NCBI GenBank assembly: GCA_036522835.1 | Contig: DATDFB010000207.1 | Span: forward strand, 1-64,000 | Length of the DNA stretch: 64,000 nucleotides | Source: DATDFB01 sp036522835 | GTDB lineage: Bacteria > Acidobacteriota > Thermoanaerobaculia > Gp7-AA8 | Direction: 5' to 3' | Shown here: piece after piece, positions 52,247 to 61,674 of the stretch | Position numbering within the stretch: position 1 is the first letter of the stretch | Layout of the letters: each line of letters starts with the position of its first letter | Made by a program: the position numbers and the translations under genes | Notes under the pieces: generated by a model | What the model was told of the DNA's origin: nothing | Databases searched by the model: none | What the model saw: the letters and a program-made list of their open reading frames with translations, nothing else

Positions 52247-55200
52247 ATGCGGCGCCTCGTCGTTGTTTTCGCAATCCTCTGCGCCCACGGCGCGCTCGGC
52301 GCCGAGGAGCTGCGGCTCGTGCTGGAGCGGCACTCGCTCACGGCCACGTGGCGTACCTACCGCCAGTTCATCGACGGCGTGGAGGTCGTCGGCACCGCGG
52401 TGATCGAGCGGGTTGGGGATGACGGGACGGTGCAGGAGGTGGCGCGTGTGGAGTGCGGCGGCCATGCCGCCGCTCTCGCGGCGACAGCGGCGGCATGGCC
52501 GCCGCACTCCACAAGGATCTTCGTCAACGTCAACGGCGAAGCGCGCCCTGCCTACCGCACCATCGTGCGCGAGCGCCCCCTCGAGCCGGTCGCGCACTAC
52601 TACGACGCCGAGACGGGCGTGGAGATCCGCACGGAGCCGCTCTTCTGGACCGCGAAGGGACGCGTTTTCGCGCCGAACCCGGTCGCGAAGCTCAACGATC
52701 CGTCGCTGCGCGACCGCAACAACCTGGCGAGTGCGGTGCCCGACGCGGCGTACAGCATCGTCGACCTTCTCGACCTTCCGTCATTGGGGCCGCTGATCGG
52801 GCCGAACGTCGCGATCGTCGACAGCGAGCAGCCCTTCACCGTCCGCGCCGACGCCGCCGGTCCACTGCTCTTCGACCGCTCGCAGCCGCAGTTCGAAGAG
52901 GTCAACGCCTATTTCCACATCGACCGCTCGCAGCGCTACATGCAGTCGATCGGCTTCCGCGGCACGCGGCGCCTCGTCGACTACGCCATTCCCGTCGATC
53001 CTCACGCCGCGAGCGGCGGCGACAACTCCTACTACATCGGCGGGCTGGCCAGCGGCGTCGGGTCGCTCTCGTTCGGCGACGGCGGCACCGACGACGCCGA
53101 AGACTCCGACATCATGCTGCACGAGTTCGGGCACGCCATTCAGGACTGGATCGCGCCGGGCGCATTCGGCGGCCCGCCCTCGGCGCAGGCGCGCGCGCTC
53201 GGCGAGGGCTTCGGCGACTACTGGGCCTTCTCGCAGAACTACATGGACACGGTCGTCACCGGCCGCACGCCGTATTGCATCGCCGACTGGGACGCGCGCT
53301 GCGCCGGCGACGATCCGTCGCAGAACTGCGGCTACTCCGAGGGGGCGGATTGTCTGCGGCGCGTCGACTCCGCGAAGACCATGGCCAACTACGTCGTCTC
53401 CGACGTTCCCGGCACCGAGCACCGCAACGGCGAGATCTGGTCGTCGGCGCTGCGCGAGATCTTCATGGCCCTCGTGCAGCAGAACGGCGCGGAGCAGGGG
53501 CGGCGCATCGCCGACGCTACGGTGCTCGAAGGAACGTTCGGCGTGCCGCCCAATCCGACGTACAACGTCATGGCCCGCAAGCTTCTCGACGCCGACCGCG
53601 CGCTGTGGGGCGGCGCGCACCTGGCCATGATCTGCGGCTCCATGGCCGCGCGCGGCATCATCGCCGCGAGCGACTGCGGCGTCCTTCCGCGCGGCGAGCT
53701 GACGTTCTTCCAGAGCGGCGCGCACGGCGTGTCGATCCCTGACGGCAGCGGCGAGATCACCGCCACGGCGCTCGTCACCGACACGCGCCCCATCGGCAAG
53801 CTCCTCGTGCGCGTCGACATCGAGCATCCCTCGCGCGGCGATCTGAAGATCGCGTTGGTCGCGCCGGACGGTACGTCGCTCTTGCTGCAGGCGCCGTCGC
53901 TCGACCGTGTCGCCGACGTGCATGCCACGTTCGGCTCCGATATCGAGCCGGCGCAGTCGCTCGCCGTGTTCAACGGCAAATCGATCGCCGGCGTGTGGAA
54001 GCTCGTCATCGCCGACACGCGCCAGGGTGACGCCGGACGGCTCATGTCGTGGGCGATCGTGGCCAACTTCTCCGGCGACACCACGCGAACGCTGCGGCCG
54101 TTGTCGACCGCGCCGCGGCTGAACATCCCGGTGGTGGCGCGCACCGGCGGCCTCTCCGGGTCCCTGTGGCGCAGCGATCTGTTTCTCTACAACCGCGGCG
54201 GCAGCGAGGCGAAGGTGACGATCGTCTACACGCCGAGCGGCGCCGACGGCACGACCGCGTTCGGCGCGGTGACGACGGTGATCGCGGCGAAGCAGCTCGT
54301 GGCCTTCCGCAACGTCGTCGGGCAGCTCTACGGCCCGAGCGGCAGCGGCACGCTGGAGCTGCAGGGCGACGTGCAGCAGCTCACGGCGTGGAGCGCGACG
54401 TACGACGCCAGCGGCAACGGCACGGTCGGGCAGTCGGTCGACGCCGTGCGCTCGGTCGATGCCGCGGGCGCGGGCGAGTCGCTCTGGCTCGACGCGCTCT
54501 CCGTTGGCGACGGCACGACGACGCGCACGAACGTCGGCGTCGTGGAGACGGCGGGGGAGAGCGGCAGCGTCACGGTCACGCTTTACGATCCGGTCAACCG
54601 CGCCGTCCTCGATACGCGCACGCTGCAGCTCCTGCCGTTCATGCATCTGCAGTTTCCTCTGCCGCCGCAACGCGACCTCGGGCCGAAAATCGCCGAGGTG
54701 CGCGTGGCCAGTGGGAACGCGCACGTGGTTGCGTACGCGTCGGTCGTGACCGCGGGGCAGGACTCGATGTACGTGCCGGCGCGCCGCGCGAACGCGCAGC
54801 GGCGCGAGGTCATCCCGGCCGCGGCGCTCACCGGCGGCGTCGACGCGACGTGGCAGACCGACCTCTGGATCGACAACGTGCTGCCGGCGGCGGAGCAGGT
54901 CTTCACGCCGCCGGTGCCGATCACCTACTTCGCGTCGACGCCGGCGCAGTTCAAAGGCATCACGCGCAGCGGCATCGGCAGCAGCTACGTGGCGAACTTC
55001 GTCTCCACGCTCGGCGGTTTCGCCGGCACGACGGGGCAGATCGAGCTCGATCTCCCGCGCGGCGTCCTCGCCACGTCATTTCTTTACAGCACGCCTCAAC
55101 GCCGGGGCGACACGATCCTGCCGGTGGCGCCCTCCGAGGCGATCGGCGCCGGCGACACGGCGGACGCGATCCGCATCGAGAACGACGCCGCGTTCCGGAC

Positions 55201-55465
55201 GAACGTTGGCTTCACGGAGGTGGCGGGAGGGGCAGTCACAGTGCGGATCTCGCTCGTCGATGCCGGCGGAAACGAGCTCGCCGCGACGACGGAGACGGTC
55301 GCCCCGCGGGGCCGCGTGCAGCTCGCCCTCGCCGCGCTGATGCCGGGCGACATCGTCGACGCGCGCGTGCATTTCGAAGTGATTTCCGGCTCCGGGCGCA
55401 TCGTCGCGTACGCCTCGGTGGTTGACAATGCGTCGCAGAATGCGTATTTCGTGCGGGCCCGATGA
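52247..55465 (+). CDS. secreted M36/thermolysin-like metallopeptidase with P-domain and repeats
   Basis: A 1072-residue secreted protein with a signal peptide (MRRLVVVFAILCAHGALG). The peptidase domain has the zinc site IMLHEFGHAIQDW (near residue 292) and the third ligand in EGFGDYW (near 319), with Asp/Cys-rich loops after it. A P-domain follows (about 485-608: GSGEITATALVTDTRPIGKL, HPSRGDLKIALVAPDGTS). The C-terminal half has at least two copies of a beta domain ending in FLYNRGG/LWIDNVL blocks, likely cell-surface adhesion or anchoring. A palindromic repeat is embedded near residues 68-89. The following gene overlaps it by four bases. Confidence 0.9.
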   Translation: MRRLVVVFAILCAHGALGAEELRLVLERHSLTATWRTYRQFIDGVEVVGTAVIERVGDDGTVQEVARVECGGHAAALAATAAAWPPHSTRIFVNVNGEARPAYRTIVRERPLEPVAHYYDAETGVEIRTEPLFWTAKGRVFAPNPVAKLNDPSLRDRNNLASAVPDAAYSIVDLLDLPSLGPLIGPNVAIVDSEQPFTVRADAAGPLLFDRSQPQFEEVNAYFHIDRSQRYMQSIGFRGTRRLVDYAIPVDPHAASGGDNSYYIGGLASGVGSLSFGDGGTDDAEDSDIMLHEFGHAIQDWIAPGAFGGPPSAQARALGEGFGDYWAFSQNYMDTVVTGRTPYCIADWDARCAGDDPSQNCGYSEGADCLRRVDSAKTMANYVVSDVPGTEHRNGEIWSSALREIFMALVQQNGAEQGRRIADATVLEGTFGVPPNPTYNVMARKLLDADRALWGGAHLAMICGSMAARGIIAASDCGVLPRGELTFFQSGAHGVSIPDGSGEITATALVTDTRPIGKLLVRVDIEHPSRGDLKIALVAPDGTSLLLQAPSLDRVADVHATFGSDIEPAQSLAVFNGKSIAGVWKLVIADTRQGDAGRLMSWAIVANFSGDTTRTLRPLSTAPRLNIPVVARTGGLSGSLWRSDLFLYNRGGSEAKVTIVYTPSGADGTTAFGAVTTVIAAKQLVAFRNVVGQLYGPSGSGTLELQGDVQQLTAWSATYDASGNGTVGQSVDAVRSVDAAGAGESLWLDALSVGDGTTTRTNVGVVETAGESGSVTVTLYDPVNRAVLDTRTLQLLPFMHLQFPLPPQRDLGPKIAEVRVASGNAHVVAYASVVTAGQDSMYVPARRANAQRREVIPAAALTGGVDATWQTDLWIDNVLPAAEQVFTPPVPITYFASTPAQFKGITRSGIGSSYVANFVSTLGGFAGTTGQIELDLPRGVLATSFLYSTPQRRGDTILPVAPSEAIGAGDTADAIRIENDAAFRTNVGFTEVAGGAVTVRISLVDAGGNELAATTETVAPRGRVQLALAALMPGDIVDARVHFEVISGSGRIVAYASVVDNASQNAYFVRAR
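52448..52512. repeat. 27-bp inverted pair embedded in the peptidase gene
   Basis: Left arm GTGGAGTGCGGCGGCCATGC plus CGCCGCT and the exactly complementary right arm (52486-52512) are separated by 11 bases. It adds about 20 residues (VECGGHAAALAATAAAWPPH) to the N-terminal propeptide region without breaking the frame. The same core ends the methyltransferase gene at 11369-11397. Confidence 0.9.
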
Positions 55466-56052
55466 ACGCAACCGAACCGCAAACGCTCGCGCAGCTTCCC
55501 TTCAAGCTGCTCGAAGAAACGATCCGCCAGCTCCGCAGCACGCGCAACGACATCATTCGTTACGGCGTCTGGAACGTCCGCAACCTGACGGACGAGGAGT
55601 TCAATCGCACCGACGACCGCCGGCTCTACGGCTATTTCCGCCAGGACCTGCTCGAGACGCGCTTCCTTTCGAAGGGACGCCGCGTCGACCTGATCCAGCT
55701 CTGGAAGTGGTTCGACGATCAGATGAGCGGCACGGAGCCGCTGCTCGTCGACGGGCAGGAAGTCTTCCTCAATGTCCAGGACAAGGACCTCGAGAAAGTG
55801 CGCAAGCGCATCGCCGAGATCCAGGCGTTTCTCCCGACGTTGCGCGGCGACGACCTCGAGGCGTTCAAGCGCGTGAAGTACAAGCTGCGCCGGACGGTGA
55901 TGCGCCTGACGTACGACCTGCACCACCTCTTCAAGCGGCTGGAGAAGTACCGCAAGAACTTCGGCGCCGCCGCCGTCCCCCGCCCCGAGCGCGTGCCGCT
56001 CGAGGCGGTGGCGGAGATTCCGGAGCCGCCGGCGATGGAAGAGGACGAGTAG
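55462..56052 (+). CDS. hypothetical helical protein, 196 residues
   Basis: A soluble, charged, mostly helical protein with no signal peptide: PFKLLEETIRQLRSTRNDII, FNRTDDRRLYGYFRQDLLET and the coiled-coil-like KRVKYKLRRTVMRLTYDLHH. The acidic C-terminus is rich in Pro and Glu. I do not recognise the family. Its ATG overlaps the peptidase stop (ATGA), so the two are co-translated. A block of GTGAC repeats begins immediately after its TAG stop. Confidence 0.78.
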   Translation: MNATEPQTLAQLPFKLLEETIRQLRSTRNDIIRYGVWNVRNLTDEEFNRTDDRRLYGYFRQDLLETRFLSKGRRVDLIQLWKWFDDQMSGTEPLLVDGQEVFLNVQDKDLEKVRKRIAEIQAFLPTLRGDDLEAFKRVKYKLRRTVMRLTYDLHHLFKRLEKYRKNFGAAAVPRPERVPLEAVAEIPEPPAMEEDE

Positions 56053-56235
56053 GTGACGGGTGACGGATGACGGATGACGGGTGACGGATGACAGGTGACG
56101 GATGACAGGTGACGGGTGACAGGTGACGGGTTGAGACCTATCACCCGTGACCCGTGACCCGTGACCCGTGACCCGTGACCCGTGACCCGTGACCCGTGAC
56201 CCGTGACCCGTGACCCGTGACCTGTCACCCGTCAC
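56053..56235. repeat. GTGACNN minisatellite between convergent genes
   Basis: The left part consists of 7-base units GTGACGG, ATGACGG and GTGACAG; the right part has ten perfect GTGACCC units from 56147 and a variant, then GTCACCCGTCACC. Both convergent neighbours end in TAG followed by GTGACGGGTGAC on their own strand, so the block is symmetrical at its ends. A related CACCTGTTACC/GTCACCT block lies inside a gene at 61116-61152. The stretch holds no gene. Confidence 0.9.
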
Positions 56236-59200
56236 CTAAATCTCGATCGTCGTCGGCATTCCCTCATTCACCGTCACGCTCGTCGAATTCACCACGCGGT
56301 CCGTCTTGTCGAGCACTTCCAGACGGAACGTTCCGGGCGCGACGTTCTGCATCGTCGTCACCCCCGGCGACGGGAGCAGCGGGAACGCCCCTTCGTTGAA
56401 TCCGAGGCGGGCGTAGGGAAGGCCGCTGCCGTCGATCAGGCGGATGCGGAGATCGGACGACGAGCTCTTCGACTTGATGAAGAGCGTGCCGCCCGGCGTC
56501 ATCGGCACGTCCTGTGACGGCGACGGCGACGACACCGTGATCGTCCGGAGCGCGTAGCCGCTCGCGTACAGCGTCACGCGGTACGTCCCCGGCGCCAGGT
56601 TGAGCGCCAGCTCCTGGGGATTGGGATTGAAGCGAAAGCCGCTGTCGATCGTGCGCCCCTGCATGTCGACGATTTGCGGCGTCGCCGCCAGGAGGCGCCG
56701 ATCGCGGGCGTCGACTACGCGCAGCGTCACGCCGGCCGAGGGGGAGAGCTTCAGCTCCACGTCCGCCGGCGCGTCCTGCACGTCGATGTCCTTGACCGCG
56801 TGGCCGAAGCCTTCCCTCTCGGCGCTGATCTGGTACGAGCCGCGCGAGACCGTGTCGAGGATGAAGTTGCCGCCGGCGTCGGTCACCGCCGCCTTCGAGG
56901 CGAACGGCGTGTTGGTGCCGCTGGCGGTGATCTCCACGCGCGCGTTCTCGAGCGGCTGGTCGTTCGTCGCGTCGATCACGCGCCCGCGCACGGTGCTGAC
57001 GCGGATGTCAATGTCGAAGGTCCCCGAGCCCTTCACCTCGTACGACGTCGAGTACGGCGCGGTGCGCTCGAAATCGACGACCTGCACGTTGTACGGGCCG
57101 TCCGCAAGCCCGCTCAATTCGTAGCTCCCGTTTCCGTCGGAATTCGCGCTGGCGTTCGTCTGCGCCTTCCCTGCCTTCGGGTAGAACAGCACGATGGCGT
57201 TGCGCAGCGGCTGTCCGCCGCGGGTGATGCGGCCGCGCACGACCGTGTCGGACTTGAATTCGATGTCGGCCGTGGCGCTGCCGCCCGCGTCGAGCACGAC
57301 CGTCTTCGGCTCCGACGACTTCGACCCGCCGCCGAACGGCCCGCCGACGCGGGCGATTACGCGCACGGTGCCGGTCGGCGCCCCTTCGATGCGGTAGTTC
57401 CCGCCGGAATCGACCGGCGCGGACGACGTGCCGGTCGCCGCGCCCGAGGCCAGCACGTTGGTCTGCTGCATCTCGTCGGCTGTCAGTCCGCTGACGTGGC
57501 CGGTGATCGTGCCGCCGCTCTTCATCGTCACGCGCACCGGCGCGCCGGAGCTGACGTCGACGTCGCGCGAGATGCCGTTCGCGTAGCCGCTCTTCGACGC
57601 GGTGAACGTGTAATGTCCCGGCGCGAGCCCTTCCAGAAGGAAGTTGCCGCCGCCGTCCGTGCGCGCCTCGCGGCCGCCGAAGCCGCTGTCGCTCGCCGAC
57701 GATGCCCGCACCACGGCGTCGCCAACGGGCACCCCGGCGTCGGTCACGACCGTGCCGGAGACGCGCAGTCCCGACGAGAGCTGCACGTCGGCGCGCACCT
57801 CCTTGCCGGTCAGGTTCACCGTCTTCGTCTCGGTCACGTAGCCGCTGCGCGAATAGTTGAAGGTCTTTTCACCCGGCTCCTGCGCCTCGATCGTGTACTC
57901 GCCATTCGGATCGGTGACGACGGTGCTCCCCATCCCGTCGAAGCGCATGACGCGCCCGCCGCGCGAGCTCTGCTCGGGCGCGACGGTGACGCCGGAGAGC
58001 GGTTCGCCCGACGATCCCGTCACTTTGCCCGTCAGCTTCACGCCGGTATCGAGCTCCACCGTTACCTCGGGCGCGGTCTTTCCTTCCTCGACTTCGATGT
58101 TCGGCACGCGGCCCTGCGTGTAGCCGGGCGCGTTGACGACGACCTGCGTCGGTCCCGGCCGGACATTGTCGAGCGTGAACGCGCCGTCGTCGCTCGTGAA
58201 CGCCTTCAGCATCGGCGGTGTCTGGATCACCATCCCGCCGCCGCTGCGCGATGTCGAGACGCCAGCCTGGAACGACGACACCGGCTGGTGCGAGGCCTTG
58301 TCGACGACGTGGCCGGTGATGCGCCCGCCCGGCGGCAGCTCGATGTTGACGTCCTTCGCCGGCGCGGTGACCTGGCGCATCTCCTGGATGAACGCCTCCT
58401 GCTTGTTGACGACGAGCATCATCGGCCCCGGCGCGAGATCGGTCAGGCGGAACGTGCCGTCGGGCGCCGACATCGTCGACTGCATCCCCTCGGTCATCGA
58501 CATCGTGGAGACGTTGACGCCGTCCACGCCCATGCCGCCGCGTGTGACGCGCCCGGTGATCTCCACGCCGGGCTCGACGACGATGTCGACCGGCTTCATC
58601 CCCGCGGCGACCTGCTGCGCGCGCAGCGTCTTCGACGCGTAGCCCTCGGCCTTGACGACGACGTCGTAGCGCCCTTCCTTGACGCGCACGACGAACGTGC
58701 CGTCGGCGCCGGAGCGGACCATATCGTCGCTCTGCCGGCTGTTGGCGAAAGCCATGACGCGGCGGATCTGCGCGCCCTGATCGTTCGCGGTCTCGACGGT
58801 CTCGATCGCGGCGTTGGGCACCGGCTTGTTGTTCTTGTCCAGCACGCGTCCGGCGAAAGCGATGCCGCGCGGGATCGTCAGGCTGACGCCGCTCTTCTTC
58901 TCGCCCGCGATGACGCGCATCGGCGTCGTGTGTGCCGGCGGGTAGCCCTTCTTTGCCGCGTCGACGATGATGTCCTGCTCCGTCTGCACGTCTTTCACGA
59001 CGAAGCGCCCGTCCGGACCGCTGTAGGCGCCGCGCGCGTCGGGGCGGCCGAACATCATCGTGAAGTTCATCGCCTCGCGCGACGCAGCGCGCGTGTTCAC
59101 GCGCGCTGCCGCGACCGGGCGCTTGTCTTCGTCCATGACGACGCCGCTGATCGTGCCGAGCGGCGTGGCATAGAGCGACTTCTGCACGGTGCGGCCGGCG

Positions 59201-60231
59201 ACGAGCGGGACCTCGACCCGGGGGATGTTGTAGCCGGGACGGCCGGAGAAGACGGCGTACGTGCCGGGAAGGGCATTGGGAATCGTGAACGCGCCCTTCG
59301 CGTCGGTGATCGCCCCGTACACCACCTCACCGCCCATGTTGAATCCGGCTTGCAGGAGCGAGACGAAGGCGCCGGCGACCGGCTGCTTCGTCTTGGCGTC
59401 GACGACCAGGCCGCTGAGCGTCGCCGCCTTGGCCAGCTTCACCGCCACCGCTTTGTCGGTGTGGGCGCGGTGCGCGGCGTGCGTGCCGAGGCGGATCTCG
59501 ACGTCCTGCCAGTCTTTCTTCGCGTGGGCGATCGTGAAGGTGCCGTCGTCGGCGGTTTTGCCGGCCGGCCAGTGGTCGACAAAAACCTCCGCGCCGCCGG
59601 CCGGCGTCGTACCGTCCTCGACGACTGCGCGGCCGCTGATCTTCACGCCGGCGTTGAGCGCGCGGTCCGGCGACATGCGCGACGGGTCGCGCATCATGAA
59701 GTCGCTGAGCGGCGCGTAGTCGGGATGGAGCACGACGACGCGGTTTGCCCACTTCGAAGGATCGGGAACGGAGTATTTGCCGGCGGCGTCGGTGACGGCG
59801 ACCGCATCCGCGGCCCCGCCGGTCCAGTAGACGGTGGCGTTCGCGACGGGCTTGCCGTTCGCGGTGATCGTTCCGGTCTTCGCCGCGGCGCGCGCCAGGA
59901 CGATCGCGCCGGCCTCATCGTTCGCCATGCTCGAGGTGGATTCCGGCGCGTAGCCGGCGGCGTCGACGCGGAGCTCGACGAAGCTCTGCTCCTTCGGGAC
60001 CTCGGCGCGAAAGCTGCCGTCGTTGCCGGTCGTGGCGGTGGCGAGCGCCTTCCGCTGCGGCGTGGCCGAGGCGATGCGCAGGCGGCGGGCTTCGGCGGTC
60101 TCTGGGGCGTAGACGGAGATCTTCGCCCCGATGACCGGCTGGCCGTCGCCGTTCATCACCGTGCCGGTGATGGAGGCGAAGGCGGGGATGGCGAGAAGAA
60201 ACGCAAAAAGCGAGGAGACAGCGCGGCGCAT
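56236..60231 (-). CDS. secreted protein of about a dozen carboxypeptidase-regulatory-like repeats
   Basis: A 1331-residue protein with a signal peptide (MRRAVSSLFAFLLAIPAFAS). The whole mature chain consists of roughly 90-residue beta-sandwich repeats of the carboxypeptidase regulatory type, each with the pattern GxVxD...P..A.V.....T..dG.F.l....G.Y.l...a.GY, for example TGTVMNGDGQPVIGAKISVY and GRVIDATNDQPLENARVEIT. Such proteins are probably surface or secreted scaffolds. GGAGG precedes the ATG by about five bases. Its TAG stop lies at the edge of a repeat block. No catalytic domain is visible. Confidence 0.9.
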   Translation of the reverse strand: MRRAVSSLFAFLLAIPAFASITGTVMNGDGQPVIGAKISVYAPETAEARRLRIASATPQRKALATATTGNDGSFRAEVPKEQSFVELRVDAAGYAPESTSSMANDEAGAIVLARAAAKTGTITANGKPVANATVYWTGGAADAVAVTDAAGKYSVPDPSKWANRVVVLHPDYAPLSDFMMRDPSRMSPDRALNAGVKISGRAVVEDGTTPAGGAEVFVDHWPAGKTADDGTFTIAHAKKDWQDVEIRLGTHAAHRAHTDKAVAVKLAKAATLSGLVVDAKTKQPVAGAFVSLLQAGFNMGGEVVYGAITDAKGAFTIPNALPGTYAVFSGRPGYNIPRVEVPLVAGRTVQKSLYATPLGTISGVVMDEDKRPVAAARVNTRAASREAMNFTMMFGRPDARGAYSGPDGRFVVKDVQTEQDIIVDAAKKGYPPAHTTPMRVIAGEKKSGVSLTIPRGIAFAGRVLDKNNKPVPNAAIETVETANDQGAQIRRVMAFANSRQSDDMVRSGADGTFVVRVKEGRYDVVVKAEGYASKTLRAQQVAAGMKPVDIVVEPGVEITGRVTRGGMGVDGVNVSTMSMTEGMQSTMSAPDGTFRLTDLAPGPMMLVVNKQEAFIQEMRQVTAPAKDVNIELPPGGRITGHVVDKASHQPVSSFQAGVSTSRSGGGMVIQTPPMLKAFTSDDGAFTLDNVRPGPTQVVVNAPGYTQGRVPNIEVEEGKTAPEVTVELDTGVKLTGKVTGSSGEPLSGVTVAPEQSSRGGRVMRFDGMGSTVVTDPNGEYTIEAQEPGEKTFNYSRSGYVTETKTVNLTGKEVRADVQLSSGLRVSGTVVTDAGVPVGDAVVRASSASDSGFGGREARTDGGGNFLLEGLAPGHYTFTASKSGYANGISRDVDVSSGAPVRVTMKSGGTITGHVSGLTADEMQQTNVLASGAATGTSSAPVDSGGNYRIEGAPTGTVRVIARVGGPFGGGSKSSEPKTVVLDAGGSATADIEFKSDTVVRGRITRGGQPLRNAIVLFYPKAGKAQTNASANSDGNGSYELSGLADGPYNVQVVDFERTAPYSTSYEVKGSGTFDIDIRVSTVRGRVIDATNDQPLENARVEITASGTNTPFASKAAVTDAGGNFILDTVSRGSYQISAEREGFGHAVKDIDVQDAPADVELKLSPSAGVTLRVVDARDRRLLAATPQIVDMQGRTIDSGFRFNPNPQELALNLAPGTYRVTLYASGYALRTITVSSPSPSQDVPMTPGGTLFIKSKSSSSDLRIRLIDGSGLPYARLGFNEGAFPLLPSPGVTTMQNVAPGTFRLEVLDKTDRVVNSTSVTVNEGMPTTIEI

Positions 60232-60306
60232 ACTCCCTCCGAAAGGGGTCAAGGGTTGCCGTTTAGACGGAAAATTCGAAACGAGGTTCTGCTGTTGCTC
60301 GCGGCC

Positions 60307-60666
60307 ATGAGAACGGCCATTGTCGCTCTGATCGTCGCAGCGTGTACGACGGCAATGCAATTTCGCGTAATCGAAAAGGGCAGTTACGGAACCTCGGAGT
60401 CGGCGAAGCCGTCGATCGCCGTGGAAGGCTCGCTCATCACCCTGAACCTCGGGCGCCACATGACGGGCGGCTGGTCGGTCGAGCCGCTCGAGGTGGCGGG
60501 AGACGCCAACCTCGTCACGGTCAAGACGAAGGTGAACCGCCCCGCCACCGGCGCGATGGTGACGCAGGCGCTGACGTCGCCCTACGTGAAGATCGACGTC
60601 GGCGTGCAGCCGAAGAAGGTGCGCTGGATCGAGGAGAACGGCGAGCTGATGGCGGAGACGCCGTGA
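60307..60666 (+). CDS. lipoprotein with PrcB C-terminal-like domain
   Basis: A 119-residue lipoprotein (VALIVAACTTAM, lipobox Cys at residue 13). The mature part resembles the PrcB C-terminal domain: RHMTGGWSVEPLEVAGDANL, VNRPATGAMVTQALTSPYVK and IDVGVQP. PrcB is a lipoprotein that stabilises the PrcA protease in Treponema; here no protease gene adjoins, so the role is unknown. The ATG is divergent from the repeat-protein gene. Confidence 0.8.
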   Translation: MRTAIVALIVAACTTAMQFRVIEKGSYGTSESAKPSIAVEGSLITLNLGRHMTGGWSVEPLEVAGDANLVTVKTKVNRPATGAMVTQALTSPYVKIDVGVQPKKVRWIEENGELMAETP

Positions 60667-61535
60667 GGTCGCGCCCGCTGCGGCAGACGATGCTCCGCCA
60701 GCGCCTCGACGAGCTCGTGGCCACGTTCGACGTGTCGACGATCTCCCCCGACCCGCTGGAGCTCGTGCGGCGTTACGACGATCCGTTGGATCAGGAAGTA
60801 GCCGGCCTGATCGCCGCCGCGTTCGCGTATGGGCGGGCGGAGATCATCGTGGCGAATATTGGCGCGGTGCTGGAGAAGATGGGGCGTTCGCCGTATGCGT
60901 ATCTCGAGGGCGCAGGGCGCAGGAGGCGGGGCGCAGGGGGTGACTTTGCCGGCTTTTCCCATCGCTTCCACAAAACCGCGGATCTCGAAGCGCTGCTCGA
61001 TTGCATGGCGCGGGCAATTCGCGCGCACGGTTCTCTCGGCGAGCTATTCCGGACGTGCTACGACGATGCGGACGCAGACATCGGCCCGTCGCTGACGCGT
61101 TTCATCGACGCACTTCGCTCACCTGTTACCCGTCACCTGTCACCTGTCACCTCCTCCTTGCAATACCTCCTCACGAGTCCCCGCGACGGCTCCGCCTGCA
61201 AGCGCATGCTCCTCTACCTTCGCTGGATGGTCCGCCGCACCCCGCCCGACCTTGGGCTCTGGACGTTCGTCGATCCGGCCAAGCTCGTGATGCCGGTCGA
61301 CACCCACATTCATCGCATCGCCACGTTCCTTGGCCTGAACCGCCGCAAGAGCGCCGACTGGAAGACCGCCCGTGCCCTCACCGCGCGCCTCAAGGCGTTC
61401 GATGCCGCCGACCCCATCCGCTACGACTTCGCCCTCTGCCGGCTCGGAATTCTGGATCTCTGCAGCCGGAAGCGTCGGAAAGAGAACTGCGATGTCTGTC
61501 TGCTCCGCGATGTCTGCCGCTTCCCGGTTCAATAA
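60663..61535 (+). CDS. TIGR02757 family protein
   Basis: A 290-residue protein of the TIGR02757 family (uncharacterised, helix-hairpin-helix/iron-sulfur-like). Family blocks are DQEVAGLIAAAFAYGRAEII, CKRMLLYLRWMVRRTPPDLG and PAKLVMPVDTHIHRIATFLG. The C-terminus has RKENCDVCLLRDVC, a likely metal or iron-sulfur site. The GTG overlaps the preceding stop (GTGA); an ATG nine codons later is an alternative that fits homologues well. Two repeat-derived insertions interrupt the frame without breaking it (EGAGRRRRGAGG and SPVTRHLSPVTS). Confidence 0.87.
   Translation: MRSRPLRQTMLRQRLDELVATFDVSTISPDPLELVRRYDDPLDQEVAGLIAAAFAYGRAEIIVANIGAVLEKMGRSPYAYLEGAGRRRRGAGGDFAGFSHRFHKTADLEALLDCMARAIRAHGSLGELFRTCYDDADADIGPSLTRFIDALRSPVTRHLSPVTSSLQYLLTSPRDGSACKRMLLYLRWMVRRTPPDLGLWTFVDPAKLVMPVDTHIHRIATFLGLNRRKSADWKTARALTARLKAFDAADPIRYDFALCRLGILDLCSRKRRKENCDVCLLRDVCRFPVQ
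60907..60941. repeat. GGGCGCAGG repeat inside the TIGR02757 gene
   Basis: GGGCGCAGGGCGCAGGAGGC and a further GGGGCGCAGGGGG follow each other, giving the Arg/Gly-rich peptide GAGRRRRGAGG, which has no counterpart in the expected family sequence between the SPYAYLEG and FSHRFHKT blocks. Confidence 0.6.
61116..61152. repeat. GTCACCT/GTTACCC repeat inside the TIGR02757 gene
   Basis: CACCTGTTACCCGTCACCTG followed by TCACCTGTCACCTCC is a short run of 7-base units of the same family as the block at 56053-56235. It encodes SPVTRHLSPVTSS in frame, between two conserved parts of the protein. Confidence 0.75.
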
Positions 61536-61674
61536 TCCGCGCCCCAAATCCGGCCCATTGAACAATTCGCTGTGCAATTCGGAAGCGATTCAATCAACCG
61601 GACGTTTGCATTCAACGATTTAGATCGACAACTGGCGCGGCACCCCCGTTGAATGCCCTCGTCCACCTTCGGCC

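Noticed and set aside
56053..56235. CRISPR array
   Set aside because: Units are 7 bases, contiguous, with no spacers and no cas genes nearby. The 42-bp array at 1-234 also lacks spacers.
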